A DNA stretch of 64,000 bases from Flavisolibacter ginsenosidimutans (GCF_007970805.1 NZ_CP042433.1:3534001-3598000); one strand, 5' to 3'. Positions 17,288 to 26,425 are shown, counted from the stretch's first letter. A program made the numbers and translations. Notes: generated by a model not told the origin, from the sequence alone.

Positions 17288-17318
17288 AGCAAAGCCGCTT
17301 CAATGAAGCGGCTTTGCT
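17288..17318. terminator. Strong rho-independent terminator
   Basis: Perfect 15-bp arms AGCAAAGCCGCTTCA/TGAAGCGGCTTTGCT flank a single base. It lies 17 bases after the phosphoesterase-barrel stop and before the palindromic element. Confidence 0.85.
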
Positions 17319-17352
17319 GTTTCGTCGAGATAACAATCTTGTGCTTTTTGAT

Positions 17353-17523
17353 GCCGTTGTTGGCGTGAGGCGATGGCTTAAGTAGCCGGTTCACCAACAA
17401 CCCGAAGCACGAATACCTATCCTCATGTGAACGTTCACGCAGCGAACCAAGACAAAGATCAATCCCTAGTCGCGTGTTGTTGGCGGGCTGAACGCGAAGT
17501 CTGCGCCTCACACCAACAGCGGC
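17353..17523. repeat. Long nested palindromic element
   Basis: The outer 20-bp arms (17353-17372 and 17504-17523) pair with two mismatches; the left arm reads GCCGTTGTTGGCGTGAGGCG. A second, inner pair (17384-17404 with about 17473-17494) shares CCAACAAC cores. Near the centre is a perfect 12-base palindrome GTGAACGTTCAC. I recall spurious proteins translated from similar sequence in other Bacteroidota, so this may be a dispersed repeat or a structured RNA. Confidence 0.6.
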
Positions 17524-17613
17524 GACGACCGGAACCAATCCTTGCTTTACTTCGTTTGCACATTCTTTGCATCACACTACCGGCACTGTTGCATTGACGA
17601 TTTAAACGGCGGC

Positions 17614-18861
17614 ATGACACTTCCTTCTTCGCTTCGGGCCTTGCGTTATTACAATTTCCGGCTTTACTTTTTTGGACAAGCCGTTTCGCTCATCGGTACG
17701 TGGATGCAACGCATCGCCATAAGCTGGCTTGTGTACGACGTTACGCATTCGGCTTTTTACCTGGGCCTCATCAGCTTTGCCGGACAAATTCCCATGCTGC
17801 TTCTTTCGCCTTATGCCGGTGCTTACGTGGACCGGCACAGCCGCTACCGCACTTTGCTGGCTACACAAATTGCGTCCATGATTCAGGCCGGCGCACTGGC
17901 CGCACTGGTGTTCTTCGGCTTCTACCACGTACTCACCATTCTTCTGCTCAGCCTAATGCTTGGCGTCATCAACGCTTTTGATACACCGGCGCGGCAATCG
18001 CTGATGATTGTGTTGGTGCAAAACAAAAAAGATTTACCCAACGCTATTGCACTCAACTCCTCGATGGTAACAATGGCACGCCTGGCCGGGCCTGCAGCCG
18101 CGGGCATTTTGTTGAGCACCTTTGGCGAAGACGTTTGCTTTGGACTCAACTTCGTCAGCTTCATCGCCGTTATTGCCTCGCTGCTCCTGATGAAATTAAA
18201 CATACCCGAACGCAAGAAACATACGGAGCCCATTTGGAAAAACTTGCAGGAAGGCTTTGCTTATTTGAAAGGTCATCGCGGCTTGCGAACCGCTATTGCG
18301 CTCATGGCATTTACCTCATTTATCGCCATGCCGTACAGCAATCTTTACCCGGTGTTTGCGCAAACGGTTTACAAAGGCAACGTCACTACGTTTAGCTGGA
18401 TGAACAGCATCGGCGGCCTCGGTGCGTTGCTCGGCGCCGTGTACATGACGCGGCAAAAAGAGAACGCCAATTTTTTGCGGCTCATTGTTCTTTCAAGCAG
18501 CCTGTTTTGCCTATCCATGATGCTTTTTGCGTACACCCAAAATCTTGTGCTTGCCTTGTTCTTTATCTTTTTAGGCGAAAGCGGTATGCTGGCGCAGATT
18601 GCCGCCACCAACACCTACGTGCAAACCCGCGTGGACGAACGAATGCGTGGACGGGTACTTAGTTATTACGTGATGGCTTTCCAGGGAATGCAGCCGCTTG
18701 GCAGTTTGCTGGTGGGCTGGGCCGCACACCAAAGTTCCGCGCCACTAACTGTTTTTTGGGAAGGACTGCTTGGCATTGCAGCCGCCCTTGCTTTTATTCC
18801 GTCGCTCCGAAGCGTTCGCAAAAAAGAAGACAGGGAACGCTTGGAAAAAAGCCGGGGTTAG
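17614..18861 (+). CDS. MFS transporter (EntS/MFS_3-like exporter)
   Basis: A 415-residue major facilitator with 12 predicted TM helices. It begins MTLPSSLRALRYYNFRLYF, then GQAVSLIGTWMQRIAISWLV, a motif characteristic of the MFS_3 group around enterobactin exporter EntS. DTPARQSLMIVLV follows helix 4. ATG at 17614 is chosen because the longer frame would translate the palindromic element. The substrate cannot be predicted. The C-terminal tail is short and basic. Confidence 0.9.
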   Translation: MTLPSSLRALRYYNFRLYFFGQAVSLIGTWMQRIAISWLVYDVTHSAFYLGLISFAGQIPMLLLSPYAGAYVDRHSRYRTLLATQIASMIQAGALAALVFFGFYHVLTILLLSLMLGVINAFDTPARQSLMIVLVQNKKDLPNAIALNSSMVTMARLAGPAAAGILLSTFGEDVCFGLNFVSFIAVIASLLLMKLNIPERKKHTEPIWKNLQEGFAYLKGHRGLRTAIALMAFTSFIAMPYSNLYPVFAQTVYKGNVTTFSWMNSIGGLGALLGAVYMTRQKENANFLRLIVLSSSLFCLSMMLFAYTQNLVLALFFIFLGESGMLAQIAATNTYVQTRVDERMRGRVLSYYVMAFQGMQPLGSLLVGWAAHQSSAPLTVFWEGLLGIAAALAFIPSLRSVRKKEDRERLEKSRG

Positions 18862-18874
18862 GCTGCGCAATAAT

Positions 18875-20923
18875 TTATTCCGTTGGAATGGCCGCCGTCT
18901 TTTCGCCAAACACATAATCATTAAACCAAAGCCAGTTGTGCCAAATGGCGGCCAAACGCTCTTTGGGTTTTGTAATGCCGTGACCGAAGCCTTTGTACAC
19001 AATTAATTTCGAGGGCACGCCACGGTCTTGCAAGCCGCGGTACAATTCGTAAGCATTGGAGATGGGCACACGCCTGTCCAGCTCTCCGTGTTGAATAAGT
19101 GTTGGTGTGGTGGCCTGGTTAATTGTGGTCATGGGCGATGTTTTTTGATAAATGGCCGCGTTTGCCCAAGGCGTTGCTTGCAGGTATTGGCGTGTAAACG
19201 GCGTAATGTCGGTTGACACGTAATACGTAACCCAATTGGAGATTCCGGCGCCGACAGAAATGGCTTTGAACAGGTGCGTATGCGTTGTCAGAAACGCCGA
19301 AATGTAACCACCCTGGCTCCAGCCCATGCAACCCATTCTGGATGTGTCAATCAGCCCTCGTTTGTTTAAATAATCAACGCCGCTTAACACATCCCACGTG
19401 TCGCCAACACCAAGATTCTTTACGTTAAGTGCCCGAAACTTTTCACCATAGCCCGCACTGCCGCGGTAATTGACACGCAACACTACGGCGCCTTTCTCGC
19501 ACCATTGCATGATGGGATAAACATAGGTGGGCGTTGGGTCCGGACGGTCAACGCCGGTTGGCCCGCCGTGTATCACCACCAGCAACGGATACTTTTTTGA
19601 CGGATCGAAATTGCGTGGCTTTAGCAAGATGCCTTCGATGGTTGCACCGTCCTTGCTTTTCCATTGAATGATTTCGTTGACGGGTGTGTTCCACCCCGCA
19701 ATTTGGGCTGAAAGGTTCGTAATTTTTTTGGGCGCTCCTCCAACGGCGCTTGTGTAGACTTCTGTTAATCCCTCGTAGCTGCGCCCCGAAAAAGCTAACG
19801 TGTTTGCGTTCTTGCTAAACGATACGCCTGCTACAATGTCAACCGGTTCTCCCATAGGTTTTATACGTTCGGTTGATGGATCCAGCAAAAACAAATTGCT
19901 TTTGGTTTTTTGCAGGGCGGTGAAATAAATTCCTTCGGGCCGCCAGTCCACAACGGATTTTTGTTCATCAAAATCGCCGGCCAGTTCTTTGCTCTGCTTT
20001 GTTGCCACATCATACACAAACAAGCGCGGATTTTTGTAGTAGTACGACACCGAATCAGACAAGGCGCTTTCGTAAACAAATTGTTTTCCATCCGGGCTCC
20101 AGGCATCAAATTCATCGGACGATGGATTGTTCACGGCGATGGTAAGTTGCCCCGAGGCCACATTCACAAGCGCAACATCGCTGTGAACGGACGAGGGCAA
20201 CAACGGATTGGGCACTTTTGTAAACGCAAGGGTGTTTCCATCAGGGCTCCACGCAAACCCATTGACCGAAAAATTGCCGCTTGTTAACCGCTTTGCTTTC
20301 GGAAGCTCTACGCAAAGTCCCGCCGATGAATCTTTTTTGCTTTTATAGCAAGGCAGTTGACCTGCCAGCAGGATTGAATCGTAATTAAAATTTACGAGCC
20401 ACAAATGGTTTTGCCGGAACGTTTCATTCTCCACGCTAAAAGCGCCGTACCGTTCCCTGATGGTTTTATCCTGCGCACTGTCGGGTTCCGCTTTGGTGTA
20501 AGCAATTTGCTTACCGGTTGGACTCCATTCGTAAGTGCCAACGCCGTCTTCGTCTTTTGTAATTACAAAGGCTTCGCCGCCAATAACCGGTATCAGGTAT
20601 ATCTGCGTCTTGTCGCCGCGGTCGGCTAAAAAGCTTACAAAGTGGCCATCGGGTGTAAAACGCGGTTGCGTACTGGAGCCTTTTGTTGTGCGGGTGAGTT
20701 GGTACGGTTCCTTGCCGTCTTGCGACAACCATATTTCCGTGTCGTAGCTGTTGTTGGCCCAATCGGTAGTGGTTTGCGTAAAGGCGGTGTAATGCCCATC
20801 GCGCGATGCAACAGGGTTGGCCACTTGTTTAAGGCTTAGCCATTTTTCAAAAGAGACAGAACTGTTTTGACCGAAAGAGGAAAAGCAAAGAAGAAGGTTG
20901 ACCAAACAAAATACGGTTCGCAT
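18875..20923 (-). CDS. S9 family serine peptidase (dipeptidyl/acylaminoacyl peptidase type)
   Basis: The 682-residue exported peptidase begins with a signal peptide (MRTVFCLVNLLLCFSSFGQ). The first two thirds are a WD40/TolB-like propeller with repeats such as WSPTGKQIAY and WSPDGNTLAFTK. The C-terminal alpha/beta hydrolase contains GCMGWSQGGYISAF with the nucleophile Ser, the Asp in HGELDRRVP and the His in GFGHGITKP. It cleaves peptides in the periplasm or at the surface. A 64-codon upstream extension is rejected because it precedes the signal peptide. Confidence 0.93.
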   Translation of the reverse strand: MRTVFCLVNLLLCFSSFGQNSSVSFEKWLSLKQVANPVASRDGHYTAFTQTTTDWANNSYDTEIWLSQDGKEPYQLTRTTKGSSTQPRFTPDGHFVSFLADRGDKTQIYLIPVIGGEAFVITKDEDGVGTYEWSPTGKQIAYTKAEPDSAQDKTIRERYGAFSVENETFRQNHLWLVNFNYDSILLAGQLPCYKSKKDSSAGLCVELPKAKRLTSGNFSVNGFAWSPDGNTLAFTKVPNPLLPSSVHSDVALVNVASGQLTIAVNNPSSDEFDAWSPDGKQFVYESALSDSVSYYYKNPRLFVYDVATKQSKELAGDFDEQKSVVDWRPEGIYFTALQKTKSNLFLLDPSTERIKPMGEPVDIVAGVSFSKNANTLAFSGRSYEGLTEVYTSAVGGAPKKITNLSAQIAGWNTPVNEIIQWKSKDGATIEGILLKPRNFDPSKKYPLLVVIHGGPTGVDRPDPTPTYVYPIMQWCEKGAVVLRVNYRGSAGYGEKFRALNVKNLGVGDTWDVLSGVDYLNKRGLIDTSRMGCMGWSQGGYISAFLTTHTHLFKAISVGAGISNWVTYYVSTDITPFTRQYLQATPWANAAIYQKTSPMTTINQATTPTLIQHGELDRRVPISNAYELYRGLQDRGVPSKLIVYKGFGHGITKPKERLAAIWHNWLWFNDYVFGEKTAAIPTE

Positions 20924-21169
20924 AAGAGAAAGTTTGTAAGAGAAATATACAACCAATTCTGCTTTAACCAGCGATGCCCGCAGGATAACACAGGTGAACT
21001 TTTCTGGACGCCTTCTTTCTGCTTTTGCACCGCTCCACACAGGCTGCGTTAAAGTTTTTTGCTTAATCAAACGATAAAACAACCGCTGAACGGCTGCATT
21101 TTTCATTCGTGGCACAATTGCGGATAACGACTTGTTGCAAACATTTTCTTACCCATTAAAACGCAAACT

Positions 21170-21613
21170 ATGCAACGCCCTTTTTACGCACTTCTTCTCC
21201 TTGCTTCTGCTTTTGCTTTTACCAGTTGTCAAAAGACAAACGTTATTGCTAATGAACAAAACATCGAAGGCACGTGGGCCGTTACCGGCATTCGGTCGGA
21301 CAGAGCGTATGATTTTAACGGCGACGGTTATTCGGAAACAGACATCTACGGTTCGTACAACTCTTGTCAGCGAGACATTGTTGTGGTTTTTCAACCGAAC
21401 GGTTACGGGCAAATGCGGCAAGGTTGTAACGCAGGCTGGCAAAATACAAGCTGGCAGCTAACAAACGGCAACCGCAACCTGGACATTGCCTTGCCGAACG
21501 ACGATTTGAACCTTTCGCTTCAGCAATTGGATAACTACACCATTCGCGGCGTCGATCAAGTGCAGATCAACGGCAATTATTTCAACATCACGTACACGCT
21601 TCAGCGGCAATAA
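21170..21613 (+). CDS. Lipocalin-like lipoprotein
   Basis: A 147-residue lipoprotein with signal and lipobox (FAFTSC). The mature part has IEGTWAVTGIRSD, the opening W of a lipocalin-type barrel, then an even beta pattern (FQPNGYGQM, TSWQLTNGNRNLDIAL) to the end. Small lipocalin-like lipoproteins of this size are common in Bacteroidota; their ligands are mostly unknown. The middle contains the D-F-N-G-D-G-Y loop, which might bind calcium. Confidence 0.8.
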   Translation: MQRPFYALLLLASAFAFTSCQKTNVIANEQNIEGTWAVTGIRSDRAYDFNGDGYSETDIYGSYNSCQRDIVVVFQPNGYGQMRQGCNAGWQNTSWQLTNGNRNLDIALPNDDLNLSLQQLDNYTIRGVDQVQINGNYFNITYTLQRQ

Positions 21614-21623
21614 AATCTTGCGG

Positions 21624-21644
21624 GGTTTGAAGTTTGAGGTTAGC
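21624..21644. repeat. Short heptamer array (unit RGTTTGA)
   Basis: Three 7-base units follow the lipocalin-like gene; the first two are GGTTTGA and AGTTTGA. An inverted ATCAAAC occurs about 80 bases downstream (near 21723), so a weak hairpin is possible. Confidence 0.45.
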
Positions 21645-21741
21645 GTAATAAGAGCCGGTGTAGGTCATTATTTATTTTCGAAAAAAGGACGAAAGAAACG
21701 CTATATAAAACAAAACATCGACCATCAAACTTTGATTCCGT

Positions 21742-22533
21742 TCATTCAAACTTTTTCAATTTGTAATTGGTGAACTCGTAACTCGCCGTGGTGACGGGCC
21801 CTTTCTTCAAACGATGCCAGCAACCAAGCAATGGTTCATCCACGTTGCGCAATACGTAAATGCTTTGTGCCGGCGTATAGCCTTCTACCAGCTTGTATAA
21901 TTTTTCTCCTGATGCCGTTGTTGCTTCGTCGGTAATGATAAAGCAATGACCGGGGCTGCCGGCTTTTATTACAACGGTGCCGATGGCAAAATCATCTGCG
22001 TCTTTTAATTCGTTCGATAACGAGATGGTACTGGCGTACGTATAAACAATGTCGAGATACTTGCGCAGCGAAGAGTGATCTTTTGCTTTGGGTGATACAG
22101 AAACAAACCGAACGCCATTGCCCCTTGCTACTGGAATATTTCCTTTGCAATAAGCGTTGAAACTGTAGGCTTCACCGCTGACAAAATGGAAAGAGATTTC
22201 ATCAAGCCGTTTTCTTACAAACAAATACTCGGCGCGAAGCCGCATGAGGGCATCGGCGCATTGCTGCAGGTCTTGCGTGCCCACGTCGTAATTGATCACG
22301 GCAAAATGTTTTTCCTGGTTTGCAACGGGCTTGCCTTTAAAATCAAGTACCGGTGCATTTTTCTCCGGCAAGTGTTGAAGAAAATATTCCCAACTGCTGC
22401 TGTCTTTTATCTCTCTTGATACGATTGTAGAAAGACGCATTGAATCTTTTGCACTTTCTTTCCTGGCGAATGAAGCATTGTCCGTGCACGAAAAACAGGA
22501 CAGTGTAAGAAGAAGCAAGGCAGTGCGTTTCAT
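21742..22533 (-). CDS. DUF4846 domain lipoprotein
   Basis: A 263-residue protein of the DUF4846 family found in Bacteroidota. The start MKRTALLLLTLSCFSC gives a clean lipoprotein signal with lipobox CFSC. The 25-codon extension upstream only translates repeat sequence and is rejected. Conserved blocks are CADALMRLRAEYLF, GSPGHCFIITDEA and VEGYTPAQSIYVLRN. The family has no established function; the conserved G-H-C-F-I near residue 190 might be catalytic, which is a guess. Confidence 0.88.
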   Translation of the reverse strand: MKRTALLLLTLSCFSCTDNASFARKESAKDSMRLSTIVSREIKDSSSWEYFLQHLPEKNAPVLDFKGKPVANQEKHFAVINYDVGTQDLQQCADALMRLRAEYLFVRKRLDEISFHFVSGEAYSFNAYCKGNIPVARGNGVRFVSVSPKAKDHSSLRKYLDIVYTYASTISLSNELKDADDFAIGTVVIKAGSPGHCFIITDEATTASGEKLYKLVEGYTPAQSIYVLRNVDEPLLGCWHRLKKGPVTTASYEFTNYKLKKFE

Positions 22534-22576
22534 TACAGCGGTTTGTAAGAAGATGCAAACGCCGTATGTTTCCATA

Positions 22577-22678
22577 ACCGGCAATCGGCAAACGGGAATC
22601 AGCCACAAAGCACTTTAACAAACACAGCCTATCGTTTGATAGGCTGTGTTTGTTTCTTCCGTTGCCGGTTGCCGTCTC
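22577..22678. repeat. Heptamer array with inverted copies around a perfect terminator
   Basis: Four left units (consensus AWCGGCA, 22577-22604) and three right units starting at 22658 (TCCGTTG, CCGGTTG and a diverged third) form outer arms. Between them AACAAACACAGCCTATC (22617-22633) pairs perfectly over 17 bp with 22638-22654 around loop GTTT. It lies just after the stop of the GAF gene, whose transcript it should end, and upstream of the DUF4846 gene. Confidence 0.8.
22617..22654 (-). terminator. 17-bp perfect hairpin terminator after the GAF gene
   Basis: This is the inner stem of the nested element, with arms of 17 bp and a four-base loop. On the minus strand it is followed by AAAGTGC rather than a T run, but the arm itself ends in T/G-rich sequence. 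Position after the GAF gene supports a terminator role. Confidence 0.7.
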
Positions 22679-25043
22679 AAGTAGGCACGTTGCTCAACCG
22701 CATAACGGGTTCTTTCGGTTGCGAGGCCGTTTCGGTTGTGAGGTTCACGTCTACGCGAATGCCTTTCAGTCCGCTGATGCCTTGCGTGTCTTCCAAATCA
22801 AGGTGCTCGATGTTCTCGCCCAACAAGCCTTCGTTCTGCAAAAACTCAATGTACTCGGTGTACTCCAAAAGTTCTTTGTGCTGCGAGTAAACGATGGCGA
22901 TTTTGCCGGGTTGCGTGAGGCGTTCTTCCGAGTCGCGCAGGTGCACTTTGTCAATGCGCTTTTTGATGATCTCGTAGCGAATGTTGTAGGCGCCGTCCAC
23001 GTCAAACTTGCGCTCTTTCCTTCGAAATGAAATGGAAAGCGGAATGGCGTGCGCCAAAATCAATTGCGTGGTTTGCAAAGGAAGCGGCAAGCGTTTTTCC
23101 AGCGAAGCCGTGAGCCTTGCAGCCTTGGCTAAAAAGCTCAGTTGCCACAGCTTCAGGTTGCGCACGTACATTTCGTTAAACGACTTGTGCGGCGAAAGCG
23201 ATTGACCAATGTAAATGTTGAACTCCACACCGTCGGTGATGTAGCGTTCAAAATAATGCGGATAAATTTCCTGCACAGCCTTTTGCTCCACATCGGTAAA
23301 GCGGTCCAGCACGTCGTTGATGCGGGTGATGCTGTCCTCGTAATCCTTGCGGTGGTGGTAGATCACCTTTCGTTGCGAATCCAGCGCGGCAAAATAACTG
23401 CCGATTACCTTTTTCATTTCGGGCCGAAGGCGCAAGAGGTTGTTGAAAACCGAATTGAGATGCTCTTGCAGAAAATCATAAATCTGCATTTCATCGTCCG
23501 AAAGCAAGGTATCCGATGCAGCGGCAATGTATTTTTCAATGCGGTATTGCGTTTCTTTCAGCAGCGGAAAATCAATCACCTTGCTGGCCTTTGCCAACAC
23601 GTTGCTGGCCATGTTCAGTTGCTCCAGTAAATCAAGCTGAATGGCGTTGGTCCGCTCCAGCGAAGAGTTGCGCACATCAATGGCGCCGTACAATGGATAA
23701 ACGTCGTCAAAGGAAATGGGCGGCATTTTGGAAACGCCGGCCGATTGGCTTTGCTGAAGAAAGTGGAAGGCGGCTTCGGTAAACTTCCACTCCACGGCCG
23801 GTTGAATAGCGGTGAAATGGTCTTTGATGGTTTTGTCTATCTGCGCTTCTAAACTTTCAGCCGTCTTCTTCAGCGCCAGTTCAAAAAGATCAATGGCTGG
23901 CGCCATTTGCGCCAGGTGCACGTGTTGCAGCCGCCCGGCCTCTTCGCTCATGATCTCCAAAAGACCAATCAATTCGCCGTCGTCGTATTTAAGCGGACAA
24001 AGAATAAGGCTTTTGGCGCCGGTGTGCCGGTAATAGGCAAGCAGTTCGCCGTAAGCGCCGCTTCGTTCGAGGTTTTGATAAAGCACCGGTTCATTCACAT
24101 CCCGGAAAATGTCCTGGCACAAGCGGCTCACGGCATCTTTGTGCGCAATCACATCCCTGTTTTTAAACAACAGGCTGTTGCGGTAATGCGTTTCGGTGTA
24201 GAGATAGTAATCGTTCTTTTTGAAAAACGGCGTGATGCCGATTTTTACGTTGCGCAAGCCAATGAGACTTTGCATGTGCTGTTGCAGTTCGTCAAAGACT
24301 TCGGCTTCGGTAAAGGCGTTGATGTTGAGCAGGGCCGTTTTAATTTCCACCGCGGTTTGTTCGGCCGTCACGTCGGCCACGTTAATAACAATCAGCCCTT
24401 CGAAGCGAAATTTATCAAGCGGAAGAACTTCGCGCAATTCGTCCGTATCGGGTACGTGACCGGCCGAGACGGTAGGCGCTAATTCCGGTTTTTCGCCCAC
24501 GCATTTTACGTCCACAAACTCCGCGTTCAATTTCAGTTCGTAATATTTTGTCAGCTCGGTGTCTTCCTGTGTAAACGGGTGAACTGACGTGGTGGTGATG
24601 GGAATAGGCAAGCCGTAAATGCGTTTCAGAATCACATCGTAAGCAAGCGCCAGGCTGGCGCGGCTGATGCCCACGGTTGTTTTGCGGTCAGGTACATTGA
24701 TGGCCGTTCCTTTTTTCAAAAATATTTTCTTGAAGTCGGGCGATGCATAAAACGTTTCGGAACTAAAAGGATAGGTAATGGCGTAAAGGCCCTGGTTGGA
24801 CGAAGTAGAGGGCGGAAAGATAGAAGCCAACAAAGCTTCTACCAACGCGGTATGTTGCAACAGGGTTTCGCCTTTTACGGGTTGCAGCAATTCGGGCACG
24901 GCTTCTACTTCCTGCAAAATGCCTTCGTACAGTTTTCGGGCGCCGGGTTTCTCCTCGTCAATCATTCGTTTTAATACACTAACCAGCGGCCGCAGCGAAA
25001 GAACGCTGTTTAAATCAGCAAAAGTTGGTAAAACAGATGTCAT
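22677..25043 (-). CDS. Large GAF domain-containing protein
   Basis: A 788-residue cytoplasmic protein without signal peptide or TM segments. A GAF-like region lies in the middle (about 300-400; SGAYGELLAYYRHTGAKSLI, then LCPLKYDDGELIGLLEIMSE). The rest is largely helical. Similar long GAF proteins are conserved in Chitinophagaceae without known function. No output domain such as a kinase or cyclase is present, so it may act as a scaffold or metabolite sensor. The gene stands alone between a heptamer/terminator element and an octamer array. Confidence 0.85.
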   Translation of the reverse strand: MTSVLPTFADLNSVLSLRPLVSVLKRMIDEEKPGARKLYEGILQEVEAVPELLQPVKGETLLQHTALVEALLASIFPPSTSSNQGLYAITYPFSSETFYASPDFKKIFLKKGTAINVPDRKTTVGISRASLALAYDVILKRIYGLPIPITTTSVHPFTQEDTELTKYYELKLNAEFVDVKCVGEKPELAPTVSAGHVPDTDELREVLPLDKFRFEGLIVINVADVTAEQTAVEIKTALLNINAFTEAEVFDELQQHMQSLIGLRNVKIGITPFFKKNDYYLYTETHYRNSLLFKNRDVIAHKDAVSRLCQDIFRDVNEPVLYQNLERSGAYGELLAYYRHTGAKSLILCPLKYDDGELIGLLEIMSEEAGRLQHVHLAQMAPAIDLFELALKKTAESLEAQIDKTIKDHFTAIQPAVEWKFTEAAFHFLQQSQSAGVSKMPPISFDDVYPLYGAIDVRNSSLERTNAIQLDLLEQLNMASNVLAKASKVIDFPLLKETQYRIEKYIAAASDTLLSDDEMQIYDFLQEHLNSVFNNLLRLRPEMKKVIGSYFAALDSQRKVIYHHRKDYEDSITRINDVLDRFTDVEQKAVQEIYPHYFERYITDGVEFNIYIGQSLSPHKSFNEMYVRNLKLWQLSFLAKAARLTASLEKRLPLPLQTTQLILAHAIPLSISFRRKERKFDVDGAYNIRYEIIKKRIDKVHLRDSEERLTQPGKIAIVYSQHKELLEYTEYIEFLQNEGLLGENIEHLDLEDTQGISGLKGIRVDVNLTTETASQPKEPVMRLSNVPT

Positions 25044-25101
25044 GTATGTTTAGTCGTTTGACCCTTTTAAAGAGCAAGCCCTACGCCAAATTTAAAAAGA
25101 A

Positions 25102-25133
25102 GATATCGGGATATTGAGATATTAAGATATTCT
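25102..25133. repeat. Octamer tandem array (unit GATATTNN, 4 copies)
   Basis: Four consecutive 8-base units all start GATAT; three read GATATT followed by two variable bases. An inverted AATATC occurs downstream near 25152. It lies between nth and the GAF gene. Confidence 0.65.
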
Positions 25134-25158
25134 ATACGGTTTGCAACAAAATTCAATA

Positions 25159-25809
25159 TCACTTCTCTTTGGCCACAACGGTTTGATAGTATTTACACAC
25201 GGCACGCAAACCACACTCATTGCACTTGGGATTGCGGGCAACGCACACATAACGGCCGTGCAAAATGAGCCAGTGATGAAAAATGTAAACAAGGTCTTTG
25301 GGAATGTATTTTACCAGTTGCAGTTCGGTTTGCAAAGGATTTTTCGCACCCACGGTTAAGCCGATGCGGGCTGAGACGCGAAAGACGTGTGTGTCCACGG
25401 CCATATTGGGCTGCTTATCAACAACTGAGGTAATGACGTTGGCCGTTTTGCGCCCCACACCGGGCAACTGCACCAGTTCTTCTACGGTCATGGGAATTTC
25501 GCCGCCAAATTTCTCTTTCACCATTGCCGCCATCCCCAGCAAGTGACGGGTTTTGTTGCCGGGAAAAGAAATGCTTTTGATTAATTCAAACAGGTCGTCG
25601 TATTGTGCTTTAGCCAGCGAAGAAATGTCAGGGTATTTTTTGAACAACGCCGGCGTGGTCATGTTCACACGTTTATCGGTGCACTGCGCCGATAAAATAA
25701 CCGCCACCAAAAGTTCGTACGTATTGCCGAAGGTGAGTTCCGTTTCGGCTTCGGGCATTGCTTTTTGAAAGTAGTCAATGCAGGCGGCAAATCGTTCTTT
25801 GCGGGTCAT
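25159..25809 (-). CDS. nth: Endonuclease III
   Basis: A 216-residue DNA glycosylase/AP lyase that removes oxidised pyrimidines. The HhH motif LPGVGRKTANV holds the catalytic Lys121, the catalytic Asp139 is in MAVDTHVFRV, and the 4Fe-4S ligands are C-x6-C-x2-C-x5-C in CVARNPKCNECGLRAVC. ATG at 25809 (MTRKERF) is chosen. An in-frame extension of 22 codons translates the inverted repeat element just upstream. Confidence 0.95.
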   Translation of the reverse strand: MTRKERFAACIDYFQKAMPEAETELTFGNTYELLVAVILSAQCTDKRVNMTTPALFKKYPDISSLAKAQYDDLFELIKSISFPGNKTRHLLGMAAMVKEKFGGEIPMTVEELVQLPGVGRKTANVITSVVDKQPNMAVDTHVFRVSARIGLTVGAKNPLQTELQLVKYIPKDLVYIFHHWLILHGRYVCVARNPKCNECGLRAVCKYYQTVVAKEK

Positions 25810-25831
25810 CGAAGCGAATGTAAGCCGGAAC

Positions 25832-25981
25832 CAAATGTCTGAACCTTGATTTGGGGAGATTTTGAGGATTGACACGAAATAGAAACATCTTTATAAAGCA
25901 AGCGCCATTCGTTGCTGAACGACTCTTTTCTTTCCTATAAAAAATCTATTTAATCCACCCAAATCGTGGTTCAGACAATTG
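25832..25981. repeat. Facing pair of a TGTCTGAACC-type repeat
   Basis: The same roughly 42-base sequence (core TGTCTGAACC, then GATTTGGG) occurs at 25832-25873 and, inverted and diverged, at about 25940-25981. The two copies enclose about 65 bases. I recall this core as a widespread intergenic repeat in Bacteroidota. It forms a long imperfect hairpin just upstream of nth. Confidence 0.65.
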
Positions 25982-26089
25982 CTGCGTAGCGAACAAGGCG
26001 CACAAGCGTGCGACGCAAGTAAAGCTCAATGGATAGATGAACTTCTGGTGCAAAATATTCAACAGAGCAATCTTAGAAAACTGACCTGC

Positions 26090-26332
26090 TTATGATTTTG
26101 ACGCGGCTTTTACCGCAGTGGCTTCCTGTGCGTAACGCATCACGTTCAGCACGGCTTCTGTGCGGGGCGAAACGGCGATGTTGTTCAGCCGTTCCATAGC
26201 GGTTTTCATCACGGCCAGTTTTTCGCGAAGCGCCCAATTGCTTTTGAGTTCTTCTTCAAGAGCAAGGCTTTGTGCGGCGGAAGATTCTTTGTATAAATAC
26301 AGAAGCAGCTCTTCGGGAGTATAATTGTGCAT
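26090..26332 (-). CDS. Small hypothetical protein (helical, conserved-type)
   Basis: An 80-residue acidic-to-neutral helical protein starting MHNYTPEELLLYLYKESSAA. No zinc-finger cysteines and no TM segment are present. The start fits N-terminal regions of Bacteroidota anti-sigma-like proteins, where EEL-x-x-Y-LYKE is common, but the membrane-spanning rest is missing. A longer start eight codons... upstream (ATG at 26353) is possible. It precedes the DivIC-like gene by 93 bases and may not be cotranscribed. Function unknown. Confidence 0.65.
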   Translation of the reverse strand: MHNYTPEELLLYLYKESSAAQSLALEEELKSNWALREKLAVMKTAMERLNNIAVSPRTEAVLNVMRYAQEATAVKAASKS

Positions 26333-26425
26333 ACGTCCAGATAAATCGTTCAAAAATGGTTTGCCGGTTGGCTTGTACGGATTTATAAACGAAGAGGCTT
26401 TGTCCTTATTGTGCCGGTGCTGTAT

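Larger units (their letters stand above)
17271..17613. other. Intergenic region without gene: terminator plus palindromic element
   Basis: This 343-base stretch holds the terminator at 17288 and the nested inverted-repeat element at 17353-17523. The short open frames here, including an 85-codon minus frame and a 24-codon extension of the next gene, translate the repeat and are not supported as genes. Confidence 0.7.

Noticed and set aside
17281..17538. 85-codon minus frame in the palindromic element
   Set aside because: It translates inverted repeats; similar hypothetical proteins in databases are probably artefacts of the same repeat.
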